Source: JAJUFS01 sp036381175 (GTDB lineage: Bacteria > Pseudomonadota > Gammaproteobacteria > Natronospirales > JAJUFS01). From it: a stretch of DNA of 64,000 bases. The notes beneath the pieces were generated by a model. It was given only the letters and a program-made list of their open reading frames with translations, searched no databases and was not told the DNA's origin. The stretch lies in assembly GCA_036381175.1 (NCBI GenBank), contig DASVDI010000018.1, forward strand, positions 62,001 through 126,000, read 5' to 3'. The translations under genes were made by a program, and so were the position numbers. Shown piece by piece: positions 52,139 to 59,589 of this stretch; the stretch's first letter is position 1; each line of letters begins with the position of its first letter.

Positions 52139-53200
52139 TCAGCGGCTGTTCTGCGCGCGCTGCCGCAAATAATGATCCATCAACACCAGCGCGAGCATGG
52201 CTTCACAGACAGGCACGCCACGAATGCCGACGCAGGGATCGTGCCGGCCGGTTGTGACCACTTCGACGGTATTGCCGTGAATATCAATGCTGCGTCCCGG
52301 AATGCGAATGCTTGATGTCGGCTTGAAGGCAACCTCGACGCGAATGTCCTGGCCGCTGCTGATGCCGCCGAGCGTGCCGCCGGAATGATTGCTCAGGAAT
52401 CCTTCGGGTGTAATTTCGTCACGGTGCTCCGAACCTTTCTGACGCACAACGTCAAATCCGTCGCCGATGCCGACGGCTTTCACGGCGTTGATGTTCATCA
52501 TCGCTTTCGCAATGTCCGCATCGAGGCGGTCGAACACCGGCTCACCGAGCCCCACGGGAACATTGCGCGCCTCGACGTACACCCGCGCGCCGCAGGAATC
52601 GCCTTCGCGAAGCAGCTTTTCAATGCGTGCTTCAAGTTCGGAAACTTTTCCAGGCGCCGGGCAGAAAAAAGGATTGCCGTTGACGGCGTTCCAGTCTTCG
52701 ATGGGCAATTCGATGTCGTGCATGGCGACGAGGCAGCCGCGGATTTCGAGTTGCAGTTTTTCGTTGAGGTATTTTCGTGCGATGGCGCCGGCTGCAACGC
52801 GCATCGCCGTTTCACGCGCGGACGAACGCCCGCCGCCGCGATAATCGCGAATGCCGTATTTCTTCTGCCAAGTGTAATCGGCGTGACCAGGACGGAATTT
52901 TTCCGCGATGCCGGAATAATCGCGCGAACGCGCGTCCGTGTTTTCAATCAATAACGCAATCGGCGCGCCCGTCGTCATTCCCTCGAACACGCCGGAAAGG
53001 ATTTTCACGCGATCTTCTTCCCGTCGTTGTGACGTGAAACGCGACGTGCCGGCGCGGCGGCGTTCGAGATCGCGCTGGATATCCTGCTCGGACAATTCCA
53101 TTCCCGGCGGACAGCCATCAACGATGCCAACGAGTGCGGGACCATGACTTTCGCCTGCGGTGGTGGCGCGAAAAATTTCGCCGAAGGAATTGCCCGGCAT
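52139..53200 (-). CDS. aroC: Chorismate synthase
   Basis: 353-residue FMN-dependent enzyme making chorismate from EPSP. Signatures are GNSFGEIFRATTAGESHGPALV, RRAGTSRFTSQRRE, YRGGGRSSARETAMRVAAG and the C-terminal SGGTLGGISSGQDI and RHDPCVGIRGVPV. The start ATG 53200 shares one base with the prmB stop (TGATG), so the two are coupled. A TTG just before it is an unlikely alternative. Confidence 0.98.
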   Translation of the reverse strand: MPGNSFGEIFRATTAGESHGPALVGIVDGCPPGMELSEQDIQRDLERRRAGTSRFTSQRREEDRVKILSGVFEGMTTGAPIALLIENTDARSRDYSGIAEKFRPGHADYTWQKKYGIRDYRGGGRSSARETAMRVAAGAIARKYLNEKLQLEIRGCLVAMHDIELPIEDWNAVNGNPFFCPAPGKVSELEARIEKLLREGDSCGARVYVEARNVPVGLGEPVFDRLDADIAKAMMNINAVKAVGIGDGFDVVRQKGSEHRDEITPEGFLSNHSGGTLGGISSGQDIRVEVAFKPTSSIRIPGRSIDIHGNTVEVVTTGRHDPCVGIRGVPVCEAMLALVLMDHYLRQRAQNSR

Positions 53201-54129
53201 CAAGCCGCTCCCCGGAATGCCGCAGCATGCGTTTCCAGTTCCGCACGGCTCAGCAGGAACACGCCTTCACCGCCGCGCTCGAAATCCAGCCACGTGAATT
53301 CGACATCGGGAAACATGGCTGCCAGCGCGACCGCGCTGTTACCGACTTCGACGACAAGAATGCCGTTTTCGGTCAGCCACCCTGCAGCTTCTGCAAGAAT
53401 GCGTCGCGCGATATCAAGCCCATCCGCGCCTGCGGCAAGGCCGAGTTCCGGTTCGTGGCGAAACTCATTTGGCAGCGCTGCCATGTCGTCGGCATCAACG
53501 TAAGGCGGATTGCTGACGATGATGTCGTAACGTCGTTCCGGCAGCGGTGCGAACAGATCGCCTTCGTGCAATTCAAGCTGGTTTTCCACGCCGTGCAGCT
53601 CGATGTTCTCGCGCGCGAGCGCGAGCGCGTCCGCAGACAGATCGACGGCATCGATGTGCGCTTCCCCAAATGCATGCGCGCAGGCAATCGCGATGCAGCC
53701 GCCGCCAGTGCAAAGATCGAGAACTGCTGAAACATCGTCCGCTGTCACCCAGGGTTCGAAGCGCGCCTCGATCAACTCCGCAATGGGCGAACGCGGCACC
53801 AGGGCACGTTCGTCGGTCTTGAATTTCAGACCCGCGAACCACGCCTCGCCGGTGAGGTAGGCAGCAGGCACGCGTTCGTCAACGCGCCGCGCGAGAAGGC
53901 GATAGATGTCGGCTTTCTCGGGGGAAGTCAGGCGGGCATCCAGCAACCGGTCAGGACAGCCGTGCGGCAGATGCAATGCGTGCAACACCAGCGCGACGGC
54001 TTCGTCCAACGGATTATCCGTGCCATGACCGTAATGCAGGTCCGCTTCCGCGAACCGGCTTGCACCCCAGCGAATGAAATCCGTGGCGCTGTGCAAATAC
54101 TCCGCGATGTCTTCAAACCGCTGTTCCAC
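53200..54129 (-). CDS. prmB: Ribosomal protein L3 glutamine methyltransferase
   Basis: 309-residue SAM enzyme methylating a glutamine in ribosomal protein L3. It has the class I methyltransferase fold with LDLCTGGGCIAIA and the NPPY motif (VSNPPYVDADD) for glutamine N5 methylation. GTG 54129 with GGAG 6 nt upstream gives the family length; an earlier TTG is less likely. The prmB-aroC order is widespread in gammaproteobacteria. It is divergent from the SCO1 gene. Confidence 0.95.
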   Translation of the reverse strand: MEQRFEDIAEYLHSATDFIRWGASRFAEADLHYGHGTDNPLDEAVALVLHALHLPHGCPDRLLDARLTSPEKADIYRLLARRVDERVPAAYLTGEAWFAGLKFKTDERALVPRSPIAELIEARFEPWVTADDVSAVLDLCTGGGCIAIACAHAFGEAHIDAVDLSADALALARENIELHGVENQLELHEGDLFAPLPERRYDIIVSNPPYVDADDMAALPNEFRHEPELGLAAGADGLDIARRILAEAAGWLTENGILVVEVGNSAVALAAMFPDVEFTWLDFERGGEGVFLLSRAELETHAAAFRGAA

Positions 54130-54188
54130 GGAAACTCCGTCTTTCCTCAAGGGGGAAGCGATGATAACCGAACACTGACTGTGGGATA

Positions 54189-54821
54189 ATGCGCATCATG
54201 AATCGCAATACTCTACTCATTATTATTACTGCCGGTTTGGCGGCGCTGGCGGGCGGAGTCATCGGCGCCCGGCTGCTCGCACCGGACGCACCGCCTGAAC
54301 TCACCGTGGGTACGCTGTTGAGCGAGCCGCGTCCGCTGCCTGAATTCCGAATGACCCGCCACGACAACGCCCCGTTCACACGCGAGGATTTCCGCGGCGA
54401 CTGGAGCCTGGTGTTTTTCGGCTTCACGCACTGCCCGGATGTCTGCCCGAACACGCTGTTCCTGCTCGACCGCGTCGTGAAGCAGATTGAAGAAAGCGGC
54501 ACGCCGCCACCGGAGGTCGTTTTCGTGTCCGTCGATACCGTGCGCGACACACCCGAGCAGATGGCGAAGTACGTCGAGTACTTTAATCCCGCATTCATCG
54601 GCCTGACCGGCGATGCCACGAACGTGCAGAAACTCACGCAGGCGATGAGCGTCGCGTACGAGTTTCGTCCCGTAGATGACAACAGCGGTGAGGAATACAC
54701 CGTGATTCACAGTTCCGCCGTGCTGCTGGTCGATCCCGAGGCGCGGTTGCGCGCCATCTTCACACCGCCATTGAAAGCGGACGCGATCGCGAACGATCTC
54801 GCCAAGCTGATTGCTGATTGA
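54189..54821 (+). CDS. SCO1/SenC-family copper chaperone
   Basis: 210 residues. One N-terminal transmembrane anchor (LLIIITAGLAALAGGVIGARL) holds a periplasmic thioredoxin-like domain with the copper motif CPDVCP and the distal His in YTVIHSSAVLLVD. The family delivers copper to the CuA site of cytochrome c oxidase or keeps its cysteines reduced. A second ATG at 54198 is an equally possible start. It is followed 9 nt later by a PCu(A)C-type chaperone, its usual functional partner. Confidence 0.94.
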   Translation: MRIMNRNTLLIIITAGLAALAGGVIGARLLAPDAPPELTVGTLLSEPRPLPEFRMTRHDNAPFTREDFRGDWSLVFFGFTHCPDVCPNTLFLLDRVVKQIEESGTPPPEVVFVSVDTVRDTPEQMAKYVEYFNPAFIGLTGDATNVQKLTQAMSVAYEFRPVDDNSGEEYTVIHSSAVLLVDPEARLRAIFTPPLKADAIANDLAKLIAD

Positions 54822-54830
54822 GGATTACGG

Positions 54831-55292
54831 ATGCCATTCTTCAACCTCATTGCGTTGACCCTGCTGTTTCAAGCCGCACCCACCGTCGAAACCGAACCGC
54901 CGCTGCGCGTCGAGAACGCCTGGGTGCGTGAAGCGCCGCCAGGCGTTGACGTGCTCGCCGCCTACGCGGTGTTCTGCAATGACGCCGATGCGGCTGTCAC
55001 CTTGACGAATGTCATCAGCGAGAATTTCGACGCCGTGCAGATGCACGCAACGGTGGAAGCTGACGGCGGCGTGACGATGAAGCATCTGAACAGCGTCGTC
55101 GTCGAGCCAACCGAGTGCATCGCTTTCGAGCCCGGCGGCCGGCATTTCATGCTGATGGATCCGGTGCGCAACTTTCGTGCGGGCGATGAAATCGCGTTCA
55201 CTCTCTTCCTCGCGAACGGCAAGGAAATGGAAATCGTCATGCCAGTGCGCCGCGCCGATGAAATGATCGAACACCACCACGAACATCATTGA
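54831..55292 (+). CDS. PCu(A)C-type periplasmic copper chaperone
   Basis: 153 residues. A short hydrophobic N-terminus (FFNLIALTLLFQ) is followed by a cupredoxin-like domain. The copper-binding H(M)xnMx~21HxM pattern is present, with MHATVE, then VTMKHL and GGRHFMLMDP. The C-terminus ends in a histidine cluster (EHHHEHH) that could bind extra metal. It hands Cu(I) to Sco and CuA sites. It is part of a two-gene copper unit with the SCO1 gene; psd begins 17 nt later. Confidence 0.93.
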   Translation: MPFFNLIALTLLFQAAPTVETEPPLRVENAWVREAPPGVDVLAAYAVFCNDADAAVTLTNVISENFDAVQMHATVEADGGVTMKHLNSVVVEPTECIAFEPGGRHFMLMDPVRNFRAGDEIAFTLFLANGKEMEIVMPVRRADEMIEHHHEHH

Positions 55293-55309
55293 ACGGGACA
55301 TCTGAAGAA

Positions 55310-56179
55310 ATGGAAATCGAAAAAGCGGTCAAGATCTGGCCGCAGTACATCCTGCCGCATCACCTGCTGTCACGCTGCATGCACGCTCTGACCCGCATCA
55401 ACGGAGGCGCGCTTAGTCACGCGGCCATGCGCGCGTTCGTTCGCGGCTTCAATGTGAACATGCAGGAAGCCGTGCAGGAAGACGTGAAACAGTATCCAAA
55501 CTTCAACGCCTTTTTTACGCGCGCACTGAAGCCGCAAGCCCGGCCGGTGGATTTTTCGGACGACGCAATCGTCTCGCCGGTCGACGGTACCGTGAACCAG
55601 GCCGGCGAAATTCGTGATGGAAGAATTTTCCAGGCAAAAGGCCACGATTACTCCGCAGAAGAACTGCTCGGCGATGCCGCGCTCGCCGAGCCATTCATGA
55701 ACGGCGAATTCGCAACGCTGTATCTCTCGCCGCGCGATTACCACCGCTTTCACATGCCTTGCGACGGAACGTTAACGGAAATGCTGCATGTTCCTGGTCG
55801 TCTCTTCAGCGTGAACGGACTCACAGCGCGCAACATTCCGCGACTGTTCGCGCGTAATGAAAGAGTGATTTGCCTGTTCGACACGCCGCTTGGAAAAATG
55901 GCGCTCGTCGCCGTCGGCGCGATTTTTGTCGGCAGCATCGAAACGATCTGGGCGGGCGAGATCACGCCACCGGCAGGCAAGCGCGTTCGTCGCTGGCGTT
56001 ATGGACGCGGTGAATCCGCCGGTGAAATCACATTGAAGAAAGGCGAAGAGTTCGGGCGTTTCAACATGGGCTCGACGATTGTCATGCTCACCGAACCCAA
56101 TGCGGTGGACTGGGGCGATTACCTGTTGCCGGAAAGGGAAATGCGCATGGGCGCGCGTATCGGGACAAGGAAAAGATAG
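55310..56179 (+). CDS. psd: Phosphatidylserine decarboxylase proenzyme
   Basis: 289-residue inner-membrane enzyme making phosphatidylethanolamine. It self-cleaves at a Gly-Ser bond to create its pyruvoyl group. The conserved cleavage site is FNMGSTIVML near the C-terminus (the usual L/M-G-S-T). The decarboxylase core includes VSPVDGTV, HDYSAEELLG and YLSPRDYHRFHMP with the catalytic His region. ATG 55310 is chosen over an upstream TTG because the family N-terminus starts there, although its ribosome site is weak. Confidence 0.96.
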   Translation: MEIEKAVKIWPQYILPHHLLSRCMHALTRINGGALSHAAMRAFVRGFNVNMQEAVQEDVKQYPNFNAFFTRALKPQARPVDFSDDAIVSPVDGTVNQAGEIRDGRIFQAKGHDYSAEELLGDAALAEPFMNGEFATLYLSPRDYHRFHMPCDGTLTEMLHVPGRLFSVNGLTARNIPRLFARNERVICLFDTPLGKMALVAVGAIFVGSIETIWAGEITPPAGKRVRRWRYGRGESAGEITLKKGEEFGRFNMGSTIVMLTEPNAVDWGDYLLPEREMRMGARIGTRKR

Positions 56180-56194
56180 CGAAGAATTTCGCCT

Positions 56195-56695
56195 TTAATC
56201 CTGTCCATCGCTCTTGAAGCTTTCCACGAAAATCCCGGCGAGCTTCTCGATCCCAACCTGATCCTCTGCATCGAAACGCGCCTTGATGGGCGCATCGATG
56301 TCGAGCACGCCAATGATTTCACCGTTCACTTCCAGCGGCACGACGATTTCGGAACGCGAGTCGCCGTCACAGGGAATGTGTCCCGCAAAGGCATCGACAT
56401 CTTCAACGCGCTGCGTCTTTCGTTCGGCGAACGCGGTTCCGCAAACACCCTTGCCGATCGCGATGCGCACGCAGGCAGGCTTGCCCTGGAAAGGCCCGAC
56501 GACAAGTTCGTCGCCGTCGAGAAAATAGAATCCGACCCAGTTCACGTCCGCCAAGCTGTGATACAGCAGCGCGGAAAAATTCGCAGCATTCGCGATGAGA
56601 TTGCGCTCACCGTGCAGCAAGCCGCGAGCCTGCATCGCCAGTTCGTCAAAGAACAACGCCTTGTCAGTCGCATCCAGAGTCTTCATTTCAAACAT
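56195..56695 (-). CDS. msrC: Free methionine-(R)-sulfoxide reductase (GAF domain)
   Basis: 166-residue cytoplasmic GAF-fold enzyme that reduces free Met-R-sulfoxide. The three redox cysteines of the family appear in KPACVRIAIGKGVCGTAFA and in HIPCDGDSRSE. VNWVGFYFLDGDELVVGPFQG is the typical substrate pocket. It is 10 nt downstream of epmA. ATG 56695 matches the family start. Confidence 0.92.
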   Translation of the reverse strand: MFEMKTLDATDKALFFDELAMQARGLLHGERNLIANAANFSALLYHSLADVNWVGFYFLDGDELVVGPFQGKPACVRIAIGKGVCGTAFAERKTQRVEDVDAFAGHIPCDGDSRSEIVVPLEVNGEIIGVLDIDAPIKARFDAEDQVGIEKLAGIFVESFKSDGQD

Positions 56696-56705
56696 CGCGA
56701 ATTCC

Positions 56706-57665
56706 TCACACCCTGTCGAAACCGAAACCGAGCACCTCGGCAATATCATCGCGCCCTGCCGCGAGCATGACAACGCGATCGAAACCGAGTGCTACGCCCG
56801 CGCAATCGGGCAGCCCATGTTCGAGCGCTGCCAGCAGGTTTTCATCCAGCGGCATTTGCGGCAAGCCCATCGCGAGCCGCCGCACGTTCTCATGTTCGAA
56901 GCGCCGCCGCTGCTCGTTCGCATCGCTCAACTCGTGGAACCCGTTCGCGAGCTCCACGCCGTTCACGAACGCCTCGAAGCGCCGCGCGCAACGCGGATCG
57001 TTCTCGTCCAGTTTCGCGAGCGCGGCCTGTGATGCGGGAAATGCATGCACGAAACTGACGCGACCCCGCCCGAGTTGCGGATACACGATGTGGCTTGCGA
57101 TGGCATCCAGCAGCGCATCCCGCTCCAGGGTCGCGTCGTTCAATCCGAAATCATCAGCGATATCGCGAAGTACCGCATCGCTTGCCTCGAATGGATCGAT
57201 GCCGGCGTGTTTCCTGAACGCTTCCGCGTAGCTGATGCTCTCGTGATCGTCCGCGAGACCCGGAATCAGCAAGCGCAACAACGCGCCGACTTCATCCATC
57301 AACGCGTGATGATCGAAGCCGAGCCGGTACCACTCGATCATCGTGAACTCGGGATTGTGCTGGCGCCCGCGTTCGGCGCCGCGAAACACTTTGCACGCCT
57401 GCCAGATGTCGCCGCTGCCCGCCGCGAGCAGGCGCTTCATGAAGAATTCCGGCGAGGTGTGCAGATAAAAAGTGTCGCGAAGTCCCGGCAAGCGAACTTC
57501 GCCGCTGGCGAGGTTCGGCTCGGTGATCGCCGCGCGGCTCAACAGCGGCGTTTCCACTTCCAGCACGCCGCGCTCGGCAAAGAAGTTCCGTACGCGCTGC
57601 ATCAACGCCGCGCGCAGGCGCAACATTTCAATCGAAGCGGAAGGTTGCCAGCTGGAATCAGGCAC
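56706..57665 (-). CDS. epmA: Elongation factor P (R)-beta-lysine ligase
   Basis: 319-residue LysRS-like protein without an anticodon-binding domain. It activates (R)-beta-lysine and transfers it to EF-P Lys34. Class II synthetase motifs are present: VEVETPLLSRAAITEP, LHTSPEFFMKRLLAAG, FRGAERGRQHNPEFTMIEWY and the C-terminal GVALGFDRVVML. I prefer GTG 57665 (GGAG 9 nt upstream). It is downstream of efp, separated by a 120-bp palindromic element. Confidence 0.95.
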   Translation of the reverse strand: MPDSSWQPSASIEMLRLRAALMQRVRNFFAERGVLEVETPLLSRAAITEPNLASGEVRLPGLRDTFYLHTSPEFFMKRLLAAGSGDIWQACKVFRGAERGRQHNPEFTMIEWYRLGFDHHALMDEVGALLRLLIPGLADDHESISYAEAFRKHAGIDPFEASDAVLRDIADDFGLNDATLERDALLDAIASHIVYPQLGRGRVSFVHAFPASQAALAKLDENDPRCARRFEAFVNGVELANGFHELSDANEQRRRFEHENVRRLAMGLPQMPLDENLLAALEHGLPDCAGVALGFDRVVMLAAGRDDIAEVLGFGFDRV

Positions 57666-57687
57666 GAGCACAAACTCCAAGCGATCA

Positions 57688-57807
57688 GGAGCGAGAGATT
57701 TTTTCGCAAGACAAGGCGCAAGGTGCGGCGAGCAGCGGAGTTACCGCTTGTGTAATGAGCAGCGAGCCGCGACTTGCAACGATGTATTGCGGAAAAAGAT
57801 CCGCTCC
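57688..57807. repeat. 120-bp imperfect palindromic element between efp and epmA
   Basis: The outer arms GGAGCG...TTTTTTCGCAA and TTGCGGAAAAAGATC...CGCTCC are inverted repeats. Inside them CGCAAG and GTGCGGC pair with GCCGCGACTTGC, and a GCGG/CCGC hairpin occupies the centre. It fills the gap between efp and epmA almost exactly and has no plausible ORF. The layout resembles the long intergenic repeats known from several gammaproteobacteria, but I cannot assign it to a named family. Confidence 0.65.
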
Positions 57808-57811
57808 CCCG

Positions 57812-58381
57812 CTACTCTTTTACGCGGGAAACATATTCACCATTGCGCGTATCCACGCGGAGAATCTCGCCTTCATTCACGAACAACGGCACTTTCACCA
57901 CCGCGCCGGTTTCGAGCTTCGCCGGCTTCGTGCCGCCGCCCGAGGTATCGCCACGCAGGCCGGGATCAGTCTCGATGACCTTGAGGTTCACGTGGTTCGG
58001 CGGGGTGACGTCGAGCGGCACGCCATTCCACAGCGTGATGACGCACATGTCCTGCTCTTTCAGCCACTTGGCGTTTTCGCCGACGGCATTGGCATCGGCG
58101 GCATGCTGTTCGAAGGTATCCGGCACCATGAAATGCCACATTTCGCCGTCGTTGTAGAGGTACTGCATGTCCGTGTCGACGACATCCGCAGCTTCGAAGT
58201 TCTCGCCGGACTTGAACGTCTTCTCCAGCACGCGGCCGGTCTTGAGATTGCGCACGCGGGTGCGGTTGAACGCCTGGCCCTTGCCCGGCTTCACAAATTC
58301 GTTTTCCACGATGGTGTAGGGATCGTTGTCGATCATGATCTTCAGACCGGCGCGGAATTCACTGGTGTTGTAGCTCGCCAT
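57812..58381 (-). CDS. efp: Elongation factor P
   Basis: 189-residue translation factor that rescues ribosomes stalled on consecutive prolines. The modified loop residue is Lys34 in KPGKGQAFNR, consistent with beta-lysylation by EpmA/EpmB found on either side. Three beta-barrel domains are all present. It is divergent from epmB. Confidence 0.98.
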   Translation of the reverse strand: MASYNTSEFRAGLKIMIDNDPYTIVENEFVKPGKGQAFNRTRVRNLKTGRVLEKTFKSGENFEAADVVDTDMQYLYNDGEMWHFMVPDTFEQHAADANAVGENAKWLKEQDMCVITLWNGVPLDVTPPNHVNLKVIETDPGLRGDTSGGGTKPAKLETGAVVKVPLFVNEGEILRVDTRNGEYVSRVKE

Positions 58382-58518
58382 TGGATTGACTCTCGATTAC
58401 GGGCAGAATACTGGCCGCGCTGTTGTCCTGCAGCCTGTCTGGCAGCGGCGCGGCGAAAGGCGCGTATGATACCTGCAAATCCCGCCCGAAATCAGCAGAC
58501 CAGCTTGCCGAGTGCCCC

Positions 58519-59502
58519 ATGCAGCAACCCGACTGGAAAGCCGCACAAGCCGCGGCCGTGACCGACCCCGCGCGCCTGCTCGACATGCTGGCGCTGGGCG
58601 ACGTATTGCTGCCGGCTGCGCGCGCGGCGGCAAAACAGTTTCCGTTGCGGGTGCCGCACGGCTTCATTGCGCGCATGCGCCGCGGCGATCCGGGCGATCC
58701 CCTGCTGCGCCAGGTGCTGCCGCTGGACGCGGAACTGGAAACGCATGCGGGCTATGGCCACGATCCGGTCGGCGAGCATGATGCGCACATTGCACCCGGA
58801 CTGCTGCAGAAATATGCCGGGCGCGTGCTGCTGACGACGACCGGCGCCTGCGGCGTGCATTGCCGTTACTGTTTCCGGCGCCACTTCCCCTACTCGGAAC
58901 AGAATCCTCGCCGCGACTGGAGCGCGGTCGTTGCGCGCATTGCCGACGACGATTCGATCCACGAGGTCATTCTCAGCGGCGGCGATCCGTTCACGCTGGA
59001 TACGCCGCGCCTGCGGGAAATCTCCGCGGCGCTGTCCGGCATCACGCACGTGCGCCGCCTGCGCATTCACACTCGCCAGCCCGTCGTGCTGCCGGAGCGC
59101 GTCGATGCCGAACTGCTGGACTGGCTCGCCGGCGTTTCCCTGGATGTCGCTATCGTCATCCATGCCAATCACGCCAACGAGATCGATGCGAGTGTCCGGT
59201 CTGCGATGACCGCGCTGAAAGACGCGGGTGCGACCTTGCTGAATCAGTCCGTATTGTTGCGTGGCGTGAACGACAGCGCGATCGCGCTCGCCGAGTTGAG
59301 CGAGGCCTTGTTCGCCGCCGGCGTGCTGCCCTATTACCTGCACCTGCTCGATCCCGTCGCGGGTGCCGCGCACTTCAATGTTCCCGAATCACGTGCACGC
59401 GAAATCATGAACGAACTGCACGCGCGTGTTTCAGGTTATCTCGTCCCGAAACTGGTTCGCGAAGTTCCCGACCGCGCCGGGAAAACCCTGATAAATCTGT
59501 AA
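58519..59502 (+). CDS. epmB: EF-P beta-lysylation protein (lysine 2,3-aminomutase family)
   Basis: 327-residue radical-SAM enzyme that isomerises (S)-alpha-lysine to (R)-beta-lysine for EF-P. The cluster motif is CGVHCRYCFRRHFPY (CxxxCxxC), with ILSGGDPFTLD next. The LLNQSVLLRGVND segment and PYYLHLLDPV end are typical. The start is uncertain: the ATG at 58519 gives a length near the E. coli enzyme, while a TTG at 58423 in the same frame adds 32 residues without similarity. EpmC was not found in the window. Confidence 0.94.
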   Translation: MQQPDWKAAQAAAVTDPARLLDMLALGDVLLPAARAAAKQFPLRVPHGFIARMRRGDPGDPLLRQVLPLDAELETHAGYGHDPVGEHDAHIAPGLLQKYAGRVLLTTTGACGVHCRYCFRRHFPYSEQNPRRDWSAVVARIADDDSIHEVILSGGDPFTLDTPRLREISAALSGITHVRRLRIHTRQPVVLPERVDAELLDWLAGVSLDVAIVIHANHANEIDASVRSAMTALKDAGATLLNQSVLLRGVNDSAIALAELSEALFAAGVLPYYLHLLDPVAGAAHFNVPESRAREIMNELHARVSGYLVPKLVREVPDRAGKTLINL

Positions 59503-59589
59503 CTTGTTGAACCGTATTCTGGAAAATGCGCCGCGCTTCGGTTAAAAAGTGGGTTCGCGTTCCGCGGTTTCTGACGACATGGAGTTCCC

